From: Kutzneria kofuensis
GTDB lineage: Bacteria > Actinomycetota > Actinomycetes > Mycobacteriales > Pseudonocardiaceae
Direction: 5' to 3'
Assembly: GCF_014203355.1 (NCBI RefSeq)
Contig: NZ_JACHIR010000001.1
Location: forward strand, 6,884,038-6,948,037
DNA: 64,000 nucleotides
A program made the translations under genes and the position numbers. How positions within the stretch are numbered: position 1 is the stretch's first letter; the number at the start of each line of letters is the position of its first letter. The notes under the pieces are model-generated. The model had not been told where the DNA came from. It did no database searches and worked only from the letters and a program-made list of their open reading frames with translations. Shown here in pieces: positions 17,620 through 26,427 of the stretch.

Positions 17620-19233
17620 TCACGCGGCCGGCGTGCGTGCCCCCTGCTCGGCGTCGGACAGGCGTTGGCTGGACCGCCATTCCTCAGCCTCGGGTTCCTC
17701 GACGTAGTCCACGAGGTTGTCCTGGAGTCCCATCGTGTGGAGGATGTCGAGGACTTCCGCCGGCGTGACGTGGAAGAACTCGCGCCGGAGATTGACGCGG
17801 TTGACCCGCCGGCTGTCGAGCCGTTGGTGCAGGCGGGTTTCCAGGCTCACCGCATCGGCGTCGAAGATCAGTGCGTGCACGTCGAACTTGAACGGGACCG
17901 AGGCGTCGCCGAGCTCGCGCACTCGCTCCGTGGGGTCCAGCCGCCTGGTCAGGCCGATCTTCACGACGTCATGACCGAACGACCCGACGTTGGAGATCAC
18001 GTAGACCCATCCGGTGCGGATGTTGGCCTCCCGCTCCTCCACGCCCTTGATCGCCTCGCCGATCTCGGCCAGCTTGCTCTCAGCCTCGGCGATCTTGGCG
18101 GCGTCACCGGCGCCCGTCCACTTCTGCATGGCGGTCCGCCAGTGCGACAACTCCTTGGCCAGCCGCGCCTTCTCCCGTTCGAACTCGCGTTGGGCCTGTG
18201 CCTCGTCGCGCTGGCGCTCGCGCTCCGCCCGGACGCGCTCCTTCTCCTCCTCGACCTTCGCCAGATAGTCGGCGGTGAGTTCGAGTTCCTCGATTCGCAG
18301 TCTGTGGTATCCGGAGGCAATGTTGATGTGCATGGTCTTGCCGAGTCTGGAGATGATGTCCCGGACCTTGGTGAGGCGGTCCTTGGACGACTCCAGTCGG
18401 TGTGGGCGCATGGACCGAACACAATTGTCCGCTTCGGTGTTGTATGCGCGGAGCATCAGTTTCGAGAAGTCGCGGACCATACGCTGCCCCTCGACGGCCG
18501 AGTTGTTGACCGTCCAGTTCGTGGTGGCCGTGATCGCATGGTTGTTCTTGGCCGACGTCTTGATGGCGTCCTTGAGCCGCTCCAGGGATGCCTTGTACGC
18601 CACGGAGTCCGCCAGTCGGTGACGGAACTCGTAGATTCCTGCTTCCTGCAGCAGTGCGAGTTCTTGTGTCTCGACGATCTGGCCCCGGATCCGCTGCAAT
18701 TCGGACTGCGCCGCCTCGACCTGCTGGTGCACAGCCATGAGCGCGTTCGACGCTTCGCTCTGTCGGGCTGCATCGCTCGCCCCCTGCGCCTCCGCGTCGG
18801 CGGTGAGCTTGGCCAGCAGCCGGCGGGCGTTCGCGATGTCATTCTCCAGTGCGACCGCGTCCCTGCCGCGCAGCTCGTCGTACCGCGCCGACACTTCCGC
18901 GAGTTGCGCCGCCAGCTGCGTCGCGCGGCTGCTCTCCTGGTGCAAGGCCCCTTGGAGTCGACGCTCCTGCTCTCGGGATAGCTGCAGCTCGGCCTCAACC
19001 TGCGGGAGCCTCTTCCGGGCCGCGAACAATCCGACTCGCTTTTCCGGCGGCTGGGCGTCGACCGGCTGCTGGGGCTGTGCCGCCGCGGCACTTGCCTGCG
19101 GGACGTCCGGCACCCAGAGCTGCCAGGAATCGGGCGGCCTCGGCCACTCCGCGGGCGGCTGCCACCCTTGGGGCGGAATCCACCCCGCCGGCGTCGGCGG
19201 CCAGTTCGGTGGGGGATTGAACCGGTACTTCAT
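17620..19233 (-). CDS. DUF4041 coiled-coil protein with C-terminal T5orf172 (GIY-YIG-like) domain
   Basis: 537-aa protein. The N-terminus is rich in Pro/Trp motifs (PPPNWPPTPAGWIPPQGW). A long coiled coil covers about residues 70-135. A DUF4041 core follows (WTVNNSAVEGQRMVRDFSKLMLRAYN). A second, highly charged Arg/Glu/Gln coiled coil (about 325-400) leads to a T5orf172/MUG113 domain (WVYVISNVGSFGHDVVKIGLT, then LHQRLDSRRVNRVNLRREFFHV), a relative of the GIY-YIG nuclease fold. AGGAGG lies 8 nt before the ATG. Such proteins are found in phages, plasmids and defence-like contexts; the function is not established. It converges on the nitrate reductase gene with a 5-bp gap. Nuclease activity is a family-based guess. 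Confidence 0.8.
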   Translation of the reverse strand: MKYRFNPPPNWPPTPAGWIPPQGWQPPAEWPRPPDSWQLWVPDVPQASAAAAQPQQPVDAQPPEKRVGLFAARKRLPQVEAELQLSREQERRLQGALHQESSRATQLAAQLAEVSARYDELRGRDAVALENDIANARRLLAKLTADAEAQGASDAARQSEASNALMAVHQQVEAAQSELQRIRGQIVETQELALLQEAGIYEFRHRLADSVAYKASLERLKDAIKTSAKNNHAITATTNWTVNNSAVEGQRMVRDFSKLMLRAYNTEADNCVRSMRPHRLESSKDRLTKVRDIISRLGKTMHINIASGYHRLRIEELELTADYLAKVEEEKERVRAERERQRDEAQAQREFEREKARLAKELSHWRTAMQKWTGAGDAAKIAEAESKLAEIGEAIKGVEEREANIRTGWVYVISNVGSFGHDVVKIGLTRRLDPTERVRELGDASVPFKFDVHALIFDADAVSLETRLHQRLDSRRVNRVNLRREFFHVTPAEVLDILHTMGLQDNLVDYVEEPEAEEWRSSQRLSDAEQGARTPAA

Positions 19234-19307
19234 CGCCTGGGCCTCCTGACCGCAACCTCGGCAGGTGCTTCGTCGTGCAGTCGGGTTCCGTTATGACCGG
19301 GCGCAGA

Positions 19308-19423
19308 GCAGCCCCCGTTTCCATCCAACCACACCGCACCGACACTTCGCCGTGACGGCAAGATCATTCCTGGTGAAATCCAGAACTGCCAGGTTGATCT
19401 GGTTGGATGGAAACGGGGGCTGC
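19308..19423. repeat. 116-bp element with perfect 24-bp inverted arms
   Basis: The arm starting GCAGCCCCCGTTTCCATC (19308-19331) is repeated exactly in reverse complement at 19400-19423, with 68 bp between. It lies in the 259-bp space between the start of the DUF4041 gene and the 3' end of the beta-helix gene. The arms are far longer than a terminator needs and the loop is large, so a small mobile element remnant or a regulator site are both possible. No reading frame of note lies in the loop. Confidence 0.8.
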
Positions 19424-19458
19424 GTTTTCAGTGGCGCCTGTGGCTGGCCGCGCCACGT

Positions 19459-19525
19459 TCAGCGGGTGAAGGTGGCTACCAGGGTGGCGTCCTCAACGGG
19501 CGAAGGTGGCCACCAGGGCGGCGTC
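19459..19525 (-). repeat. Imperfect tandem copy of the 3' end of the beta-helix gene
   Basis: The last 33 bases of the secreted beta-helix gene including its stop (19493-19525) are repeated with four mismatches at 19459-19491, one base after the stop. The first copy encodes DAALVATFAR-stop; the second would encode DATLVATFTR-stop but is out of frame. It looks like the surviving end of a related gene or C-terminal repeat lost by recombination. Confidence 0.75.
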
Positions 19526-22500
19526 GGTCGTGACGGTGAAGGTGTAGGTGGGTGAGGTGGAAACCTCCTTGCCGGCGACGGTCCAGGCGACGAAGTGGTA
19601 GCCGGGGGCCGGGCGCGCGGTGGCCGTGACCGAGCTGCCGGTTTCGTATTTGCCGGGTTCCGTTTCGGCGCCGGTGAGGTGGGCCGAGCCCCCGGGGGTG
19701 GCGGAGACGGAAACGGCGGACTGGACCATGTTGATGGCCATGACGTCGACGAGACGCACGGGGCCGGTGCTGGTGGCGCCGTTGTAGCGCAAGAGGTTGA
19801 GCACGGTCGTGGAACCAGCGGCGGCCTTGACGGTGAAGCCGTCGGAGCCGAGGTTGTCGGTGCCGAGGTTGAAGGCGTGGACATCGCCGGATTTGACGAC
19901 GAGGCCGTTGTGGAGGCCGTAGCCGAAGGCGTCGGTGACGGTGAGGTTGTGGGCGCCGTCCACGGTGACCAGGTCGGCGGATTTGCGGGTGAATCCGTCG
20001 ATGACCTGGGGGAACAGGTTGGCGCCGGAGGCCCAGTCGGGCAGGTAGAAGCCGAGCCGGACGAAGGTGTTGCCGTTGGTGAGCACACCGTTGATGACGC
20101 CGTCGTCGGAATGGCCGACGGTGATGCCGTGCCGGACGAAGGTGCCGGCGAGCTTGCCGACGAAGAAGTGGTCGTTGCGGAAGGTGGCCAGGTCGATGCC
20201 GTTGTAGGCGTTGGACATGCCGACGTTGATGACGTACGTGCCGGCGCCGTTGCCACGGATGGCGTACGGGTAGGGGACGAGGCCGTCGGGAGCGGCGGGG
20301 TTCTGGCCGGGGTAGAAGACCCGGAGGCCGCGAACGCCGGAGTTCCTGCCGTCGAGCGTGACGAGGGCGGGATCGGTGTCAGGGGTGGCGGTGCCACGGC
20401 CGGAGTAGGACATGAGCACGGTCCCGCCGCTCTTGCCGTCCTCGTCCCGGTTGGGCACGGACGAAGCGCCGCGCAGCTCGACGCCGGCGGGAACGGTCAG
20501 AAGACCGGAAACCCGATACCAGCCGGCCGGCAGGTAGACGATGCCGCCGCCGTCACGGCCGGCGCGGTCGAGGGTGCGCTGAATGCCGGTGGTGGCGTCG
20601 GCGGCGGGGACGTAACCGTTGCCGTGCGGGGCGTCGGTAACGTACAGGGCGTTACGCGACGGGCGGGGAGAGGGCTGCGACGAGTCGTAGGCGGGTGCCT
20701 TGCCGGACAGTTGGTAGACGGTGCCCTTGAGCGGCCCGGTGACCTTGACGTCGGTGAGCTTGACGAAGCCGGCCGAGTTGTTGGTGACGGCCCCGTCCAA
20801 GGTCCCGCGACCGATCATCAAACCCCAGCGAGAGTCGAACCGGTCGACGAGCAGCGCGGTGTCGGCGCGCCTGATCTGCACGCCCTGGAACGCGCCGGCG
20901 AAGTCGACGCGCTGGCCTGGCACGATGTGGATGCCGACGTGGTAGTCGGCGGCGGCGATGTCGTTGAACTGGTCCCACTCCAGGTCCCCGAGCACGAAAC
21001 CGGTGCCGTGCGCGCGGGTCCAGGCGTCCACAGTGGAGCGACGTGGGGGGTTGTACTGGTGCGGCGCGGAGGCCCAGTAGGAGTTGTCGAAGGTGACGTT
21101 CTCCCAGGTGCCGACATCGGCCCCGTTGTACGCCTCGACGCCCTCGAACAGCGCGGTGCCCTTGACGTTCCGCACGGTCGCGGACTCGTGGGTCTGCCCG
21201 ACGGCCGGCGGCCGGCCGCGCTCGTCGCGCATGGTGCTGATGCCGATGCCGCGGTACGAGTTGAGCATGGTGACGTCGGAAACCGTGCCCATCATGTAGT
21301 TCTCGTCGCTGGCCCAGGCGCTGCCGGTGATCTCGAACGTGTAGCTGTACGGCACGGGCGACGTCGCGCTCTGGTGGGGGTAGTACGTAGTCAGCCCCAT
21401 GACGCCGGCGCTGCCGCCGATCCGGAACAGCACCGGGCCGTTGTCGCCGGACGGCAGGTCGGCGCTGATCACGGTGCCGTAGCTGCCGCCGCCGTGATCG
21501 GGATCGCGCCGGTCGCCGCGCAGCGAGCAGAACGCCGGCACCTCGACGGTGTCGGTGACGCGGTAGGTGCCGTCGGGCAGCCACACGGTGCCGCCGCCGG
21601 CGTCGTAGCAGTCGTACAGCGCGGCCTGCAGCGCCTTGGTGGAATCCTTGACACCACGGGGATCCGCGCCATAGTTCGTGGCGACGAAGTCGGCGATCAC
21701 CGGGTCGGCGGTCGGGTACTTGGTCCTGATCAGCTGCGGCTTGGGCGTGACCACCCGCTGATTCCGAACTTGAAGGTCGGCGACGTCGGCCGATCCGTCG
21801 TAGTCCAGCCGGACGTAGCGTGCGTTCACCACCGGGAAGTCGGTACGCGACGAGCGGTTGGCCTCGGTGGCACCGGATTCGCCCACCGTGACGAACGACG
21901 AGCCGTCGACCGAGGTCTGCACCTTGTAGTCGTGCGAGAAGGCCTGGCCCCACTGGACGTAGACGTCGTTGACCGGCTGGGGCTTGCCGAGATCGACCTG
22001 AGTCCAGCCCGGACCGGTCGAGAGCGGCCGGCCGGCGGCGACATTCGTGTTGACCGCGGACGCCCTGAACGCCTGGTAGCTGTCGTAGAGCGCCTGCAAG
22101 GCGGCCTTGACCTGCGCGGGAGTGGCGTTCGGGTCGTCGATCACGGCCTGCGCCTTGGCGATCTGCGCGCCGAAGGCGGCCTTCGAACCGGCGGGGTACT
22201 GGCCGTCCCGGGTCCCCTCGCGAGCGCCGTAGACGGTCAGATCCGCCTGGGCGGTGAGGTTGCGCAGGCCGGCCTTGACGTCCAAGGTGGACGGGATCAC
22301 GGTCACCCGCACGGCGGCGACCTTCACCTCCACATCGGACCCGTCGTGGGCGATGCGGAAGTCGGAACCGTTGGTGCGGTTGGTGAGGATCGCGTCGTCG
22401 AGCACGAAGTCGTGCGTCTGCCAGGCGCCGGTGTCGCCGTAGCGCACGATCTCCGAGGGCTTGAACTTGTTCGGCAGATCGTTGCCGGGGGAGTCGTACT

Positions 22501-23218
22501 GCAGGTCGAGGGTGCCGTTGCCGGCATCGAGATAGTCCACGTCGACGAGGACGACGTTCTTCGTGTCGTACGCGTACGAGTCGGCGACGTTCATGTAGAA
22601 GTAGTTGGTGGCCGGCGCGGGCGACGCGGCGTTGGTCTGCCAGTAGCCACGACCGGCCGCGGTGCCGGTGATCAGGCCGGACGGGTTGTCGCCGGGATTG
22701 GGCGCGACGCCGGTGTTGGACGCGTTCGGGCCGAGCGTGGCGCTGGGACCAGCGGCGGTGATCCGGATCTGCGCGACGGTGATGTCCGAAGCGCCGCCGG
22801 TCAGCCGGACGGGCGCCAGCGCGGGCAGGGTCGTCGCGGCATGCTTCCACGTGTTGCTGCCGGCCAGGGTCGCCACCGGGCTGCCGTTGAGAGTCAGGGT
22901 GCCAACGCCGCTGTCGTAGTACGTCACCAGGGCGACGACCGGGCCGGTGACGGAGTAGTCGGGATCGGGCGCGAAGTTCAGGTATCCCGTGCCGGCCGAA
23001 ACGTCGGTCTGCCAATAGCTGTGGCCGTCCACGGAGCCGGTGCGCAGGCCGGCGGCGTTGTCACCGGCGGTGGCGGTGACGCCCAGCGTCAGCGGGGTGG
23101 GCCCGAGATCGGCACCGACCCCGTTGGGATACCACACCGGGGCCGCGCCGGCCGGCACGGCCAGCGCGGCGACGAGCGCGACCAACAGTCCTAACAGGAC
23201 CCATAAGCGGCGGGTCAT
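19493..23218 (-). CDS. Secreted multidomain beta-helix (pectate-lyase-3-like) protein with discoidin domain
   Basis: 1241-aa exported protein. A signal peptide (MTRRLWVLLGLLVALVAALA, cleavage likely after PAGA) is followed by carbohydrate-binding-like beta-sandwich repeats (about residues 27-320), an F5/8-type discoidin domain (about 395-490; WTQVDLGKPQPVNDVYVQWG), and two pectate-lyase-3/GH28-like beta-helix segments. The first begins ADFVATNYGADPRGVKDSTKALQ, the second DATTGIQRTLDRAGRDGGG. A C-terminal repeat ends TFTVTTDAALVATFAR. GGGAGGT stands 5 nt before the ATG. It ends the minus-strand arm of the carbohydrate regulon, 18 bp after DUF2264, so it probably binds and cleaves a plant or microbial polysaccharide outside the cell. 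The exact bond is unknown. Confidence 0.82.
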   Translation of the reverse strand: MTRRLWVLLGLLVALVAALAVPAGAAPVWYPNGVGADLGPTPLTLGVTATAGDNAAGLRTGSVDGHSYWQTDVSAGTGYLNFAPDPDYSVTGPVVALVTYYDSGVGTLTLNGSPVATLAGSNTWKHAATTLPALAPVRLTGGASDITVAQIRITAAGPSATLGPNASNTGVAPNPGDNPSGLITGTAAGRGYWQTNAASPAPATNYFYMNVADSYAYDTKNVVLVDVDYLDAGNGTLDLQYDSPGNDLPNKFKPSEIVRYGDTGAWQTHDFVLDDAILTNRTNGSDFRIAHDGSDVEVKVAAVRVTVIPSTLDVKAGLRNLTAQADLTVYGAREGTRDGQYPAGSKAAFGAQIAKAQAVIDDPNATPAQVKAALQALYDSYQAFRASAVNTNVAAGRPLSTGPGWTQVDLGKPQPVNDVYVQWGQAFSHDYKVQTSVDGSSFVTVGESGATEANRSSRTDFPVVNARYVRLDYDGSADVADLQVRNQRVVTPKPQLIRTKYPTADPVIADFVATNYGADPRGVKDSTKALQAALYDCYDAGGGTVWLPDGTYRVTDTVEVPAFCSLRGDRRDPDHGGGSYGTVISADLPSGDNGPVLFRIGGSAGVMGLTTYYPHQSATSPVPYSYTFEITGSAWASDENYMMGTVSDVTMLNSYRGIGISTMRDERGRPPAVGQTHESATVRNVKGTALFEGVEAYNGADVGTWENVTFDNSYWASAPHQYNPPRRSTVDAWTRAHGTGFVLGDLEWDQFNDIAAADYHVGIHIVPGQRVDFAGAFQGVQIRRADTALLVDRFDSRWGLMIGRGTLDGAVTNNSAGFVKLTDVKVTGPLKGTVYQLSGKAPAYDSSQPSPRPSRNALYVTDAPHGNGYVPAADATTGIQRTLDRAGRDGGGIVYLPAGWYRVSGLLTVPAGVELRGASSVPNRDEDGKSGGTVLMSYSGRGTATPDTDPALVTLDGRNSGVRGLRVFYPGQNPAAPDGLVPYPYAIRGNGAGTYVINVGMSNAYNGIDLATFRNDHFFVGKLAGTFVRHGITVGHSDDGVINGVLTNGNTFVRLGFYLPDWASGANLFPQVIDGFTRKSADLVTVDGAHNLTVTDAFGYGLHNGLVVKSGDVHAFNLGTDNLGSDGFTVKAAAGSTTVLNLLRYNGATSTGPVRLVDVMAINMVQSAVSVSATPGGSAHLTGAETEPGKYETGSSVTATARPAPGYHFVAWTVAGKEVSTSPTYTFTVTTDAALVATFAR

Positions 23219-23236
23219 CGTTGACCTCCCAGATTT

Positions 23237-25051
23237 TCAGACGGGTGGCATCGCCACCCGGTCAACTCGGCCGTCGGGCCACCGCACGTCGACGACGTCG
23301 ACGGTGATGTCCAGTTCTGGCAACGCTTCGAGCGGGGAGCCGCCGAGATGCACGGCGGCGGCGTAGATCCGGCCGTACTCGACGTCGCCGTCGGTGAGCA
23401 GCACGGGGATTTCGGACACCGGCCCCAGCGGGTTGGAGTCCTTGCCCACCGCGGTCTCGGTGACGTCGAGGCCGGCGAGGTCGATCAGCAACGAGTGCAG
23501 ACCGCTGCCGGGAACCGTTGCCCAGCCGCCGATCCGCAGCCGCCACGGTCCGGGATGAGTGCACTCGTCGGCCTCGTCGACCCGAACGAGTCGAACCTCG
23601 GTGGCACCGTGGATCACCGAGGCCACGGTGATCCAAGGCCCCAGCCTATACGTGGTTTCGGGACTGTGGAAGGGATTCCAGCTCTCATCCGCGGGCCAGT
23701 GCGCACGGCTGCGCGACACCCCCGGCCCAAGCGCCTGCAGCGGGCGGCGATGCGCGGCGCGGCCGTCGGAGTCGACCAGGGTCGCCGAGGAGTCGAGCGG
23801 CGGCGTCATCTCCGGAGCGGCATGCGTGCTGTACGCGATCCGGGCGTAGGCGGGGTCGTCCGTCGCCAACTCCGCGGGGTCGATGTGGTCGCTGCCGTGG
23901 TTCAGCACCCGCACCACGCCGTCGGAGCGAGTGCCGGAGACCGTCCACCCCGGTGCCGGCAGGGAGATCTCGTAGTCCTCCTGTTCCACCGGCAGCGGAA
24001 CCTCGGGCGCCGTCCAGACTTCGTGGTCGGGCGGCAGCAACAAACCGGCGAAGCCCTTGCTGGCCCAGTACGGCGACGCGGGGCCGGAATAGGCCTGCCG
24101 GATGCGCGGGAACCGGGCGTGCCAGCCCAAGGTCAGCAGCCCGTCGTCGTCGACGGCGCCGGCGTTCATGAAGTGGTCGAGCATCAGGCCGCCGATGCGC
24201 CGGGTCTGCCCCGGCGGCAGCGGCGTGGCGTCGTGCCGCGCGCCGATCCACAGTGGAGCGAGCACCGCGAACCGGTACGTCAGCGACCGGCCCTGGATCA
24301 GCGGGGACCCGTTGCCGCCGATCAGCCGGGCGTAGTCGGCAAGGTACAGCCGCAAGCGATTGCGGTACCGCTCGGCGAGGCGATCATCGCCGGTGATCTC
24401 GCAGAACAGCAGCGGGTAGAAGTGCATTGCCCAGCCGCTGTAATGGTCGAAATTGCGATGTGCACCGCCGGCCAGGCCGTCCGAGTACCAGCCTTCGCCC
24501 GCGTGCCAACGGTCCGTGGACTCGATGGCATGGTCGAAATCGTCCTGACTCCACGCCCCGCCGACGGTCCTGGCGAAGGCGCCGGTGACGGCCCGGAACC
24601 ACAGCCAGTTGTTCTGCGGCATGTCGTCCCCGACCATCGGGGCCAGCCAGTCGAGCAGCCGCTGCTGGGTGCGCGAGCTCAGCCGGTCCCACAGCCACGG
24701 CCGGGTCAGGTGCAGCCCGAGCGCGATCGACGCGGCCTCCACCTTCGCCTGCACGCACTCGCCGAACCGCGGCCAGCGGTCGGGATTGGCGGGATCGACG
24801 CCGGCCGCCAACCCCTGCGCGTACCACTCGGCGAACCGATGTGGATCGTCGCCGGACGCCCCGGCCAGCCGGAACGCCGCCAGCAGGAAGGTCCGCGCGT
24901 AGCCCTCCAACCCGTCGCTCCAGCGGCCGCTGCCGCTCACCGGGCCGGGCAGGTGGATCAACGCGTGCGTGTCGGTCGCCCACGGCCGCACGGCGAGCAG
25001 CATCGAGTCGGCAAGGCGTTCCCATTCGGCACGGGACGGGGCAGGATGCAC
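23237..25051 (-). CDS. DUF2264 domain protein (putative glycan-active alpha/alpha barrel)
   Basis: 604-aa protein covering the DUF2264 family, helical-toroid proteins associated with polysaccharide degradation operons. Conserved stretches include WSDGLEGYARTFLLAAFRLAG, NNWLWFRAVTGAF and GWYSDGLAGGAHRNFDHYSGWAMHFYPLLF, rich in Trp, Tyr and Asp as in sugar-binding clefts. No signal peptide is visible, so it acts inside the cell. The GTG at 25049-25051 is chosen because GAGGTGATC, a nine-base match to the 16S anti-Shine-Dalgarno end, sits directly before it; a longer open frame reaches 25108. It is the third gene of the minus-strand arm, 119 bp after the enolase-superfamily gene. Family activity is poorly characterised, so hydrolase or lyase function is inference. 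Confidence 0.82.
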   Translation of the reverse strand: MHPAPSRAEWERLADSMLLAVRPWATDTHALIHLPGPVSGSGRWSDGLEGYARTFLLAAFRLAGASGDDPHRFAEWYAQGLAAGVDPANPDRWPRFGECVQAKVEAASIALGLHLTRPWLWDRLSSRTQQRLLDWLAPMVGDDMPQNNWLWFRAVTGAFARTVGGAWSQDDFDHAIESTDRWHAGEGWYSDGLAGGAHRNFDHYSGWAMHFYPLLFCEITGDDRLAERYRNRLRLYLADYARLIGGNGSPLIQGRSLTYRFAVLAPLWIGARHDATPLPPGQTRRIGGLMLDHFMNAGAVDDDGLLTLGWHARFPRIRQAYSGPASPYWASKGFAGLLLPPDHEVWTAPEVPLPVEQEDYEISLPAPGWTVSGTRSDGVVRVLNHGSDHIDPAELATDDPAYARIAYSTHAAPEMTPPLDSSATLVDSDGRAAHRRPLQALGPGVSRSRAHWPADESWNPFHSPETTYRLGPWITVASVIHGATEVRLVRVDEADECTHPGPWRLRIGGWATVPGSGLHSLLIDLAGLDVTETAVGKDSNPLGPVSEIPVLLTDGDVEYGRIYAAAVHLGGSPLEALPELDITVDVVDVRWPDGRVDRVAMPPV

Positions 25052-25170
25052 GATCACCTCTTCACAGCGCGGCGTGACGATCTGGCCGGGCCGCGACACC
25101 AGCGCCACCGCGTCGCCCCGGTGTGCAACGGCCGTTCGAGCAGGTGGGTCTCATGCGAAGTGCCTCCATG

Positions 25171-26427
25171 TCAGGGCGCTTCGAGACCTCCGTCCGGCCG
25201 GCGCACCCGCGCCGACCAGCGTTCGTGCAGGAACTTGGTCGGCGGGAACTTCGCCGCCGCGGCCTCGTCGAGGTCGACGCCCCAGCCGGGCTCGTCGGAC
25301 GGCGTCAGGTGCCCGTCGCGAACCACCGGCGTGCCGGGGAAAACCTCGTGCGTGGCCTCGTTGTAGGTGTGGGACTCCTGGTAGCCGAACGCCGGCGTGG
25401 ACACGTCCACGGCGAGGTTCGCGGCCACGCCGACCGGCGAGATGTCGCCGGGGGAGTGGAAAGCGGTGCGCACGCCCAGCAACTCGGCCAGCGCCACCAG
25501 CTTCCGGGTCGGGGTGAGGCCGCCGATGGCGGACGTGTGCAACCGCAGCAGGTCCACGCCGCCGTCCTTGATCAACCGGGCCGCGTCGGCGACCGAGCCG
25601 ACCTGCTCGCCGACCGCGATCGGCACCGGCGACGCCGCCCGCACGGCCGGCAGCTGGTCGTAGTGCTCCGGCGGGATCACATCCTCCAGAAAGGACAGTC
25701 CGTACGGTTCCAGGGACCGGGCCAGCACGATCGCCTGCTTCGGCGTCAACCTGCTGTGCACGTCGTGCATCAGGCTGACCTCGCCGAGCCGTTCCCGCGC
25801 GGCGGCGAACAACTTCGGCGTGTCGTTGAGGTACTGCCGGACGTCCCACCCGTCCGGATGCGGCGAGCGGGGATAACCGCCGCGCGTGCCCGGCGCCCCG
25901 TAGGTGCCGAGGCCGGGACCGCCGACCTGGAGCCGGATGTGCCGATAACCCTGGTTCAGCAAGGATTCCGCCGCGTCCAGCGTCTCGTCGACGGTCGCGC
26001 CGGCGGCGTGGGAGTAGACCTCGATCGCGGACCGGCTGCGGCCGCCGAGCAGCTCGTGCACCGGCATCCCGGCCCGCTTGCCCATGATGTCCCACAGCGC
26101 CTGGTCGATCCCGGACAGCGCGTTGTTCAGCACGGGACCGTTGCGCCAGTAGGACGAGTAGTGGATGAGCCGGGTGATGTCCTCGATGTCGGCGGGGCTG
26201 CGGCCGATCACCAGCGGGCCCATGTGCTCGTCCACGGCCGCCGCCACCGCCGCGAACCGCTGCGTGAAGGTGGCGCAGCCGAGGCCGTACAGACCGGGCT
26301 CGGACGTGTCGACCCGGACGACGACGAGCGGAATCCCTTCCGGCGCGGTGACAATCGCGCGCACGGCGGTGACCCTCACGGAGTCACGCGGCGTCCACGG
26401 CGGCAGCACCTCGGGCAACCCGGTCAC
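25171..26427 (-). CDS. Enolase-superfamily sugar acid dehydratase (RspA/mannonate-dehydratase-like)
   Basis: 418-aa mandelate racemase/muconate lactonizing group protein. The capping domain begins VRVTAVRAIVTAPEG. The barrel has the metal/catalytic segment HDVHSRLTPKQAIVLARSLEPY, then FLEDVIPPEHYDQLPAVR with the acidic FLED, IAVGEQ, and RTAFHSPGDISPVGVAANLAVD, closely following the D-mannonate dehydratase/RspA pattern. It would dehydrate a six-carbon sugar acid to a 2-keto-3-deoxy acid. The GTG start at 26427 overlaps the regulator stop (GTGA) with GGGGG upstream, so the pair is translationally coupled. The substrate is inferred only from family and from the uronate-like polysaccharide context. 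Confidence 0.83.
   Translation of the reverse strand: MTGLPEVLPPWTPRDSVRVTAVRAIVTAPEGIPLVVVRVDTSEPGLYGLGCATFTQRFAAVAAAVDEHMGPLVIGRSPADIEDITRLIHYSSYWRNGPVLNNALSGIDQALWDIMGKRAGMPVHELLGGRSRSAIEVYSHAAGATVDETLDAAESLLNQGYRHIRLQVGGPGLGTYGAPGTRGGYPRSPHPDGWDVRQYLNDTPKLFAAARERLGEVSLMHDVHSRLTPKQAIVLARSLEPYGLSFLEDVIPPEHYDQLPAVRAASPVPIAVGEQVGSVADAARLIKDGGVDLLRLHTSAIGGLTPTRKLVALAELLGVRTAFHSPGDISPVGVAANLAVDVSTPAFGYQESHTYNEATHEVFPGTPVVRDGHLTPSDEPGWGVDLDEAAAAKFPPTKFLHERWSARVRRPDGGLEAP

Noticed and set aside
19595-23194. A 1199-codon open frame on the plus strand opposite the beta-helix gene
   Set aside because: The minus-strand frame has a signal peptide, discoidin and beta-helix motifs; the plus-strand frame is low-complexity Val/Gly/Arg with no domain.
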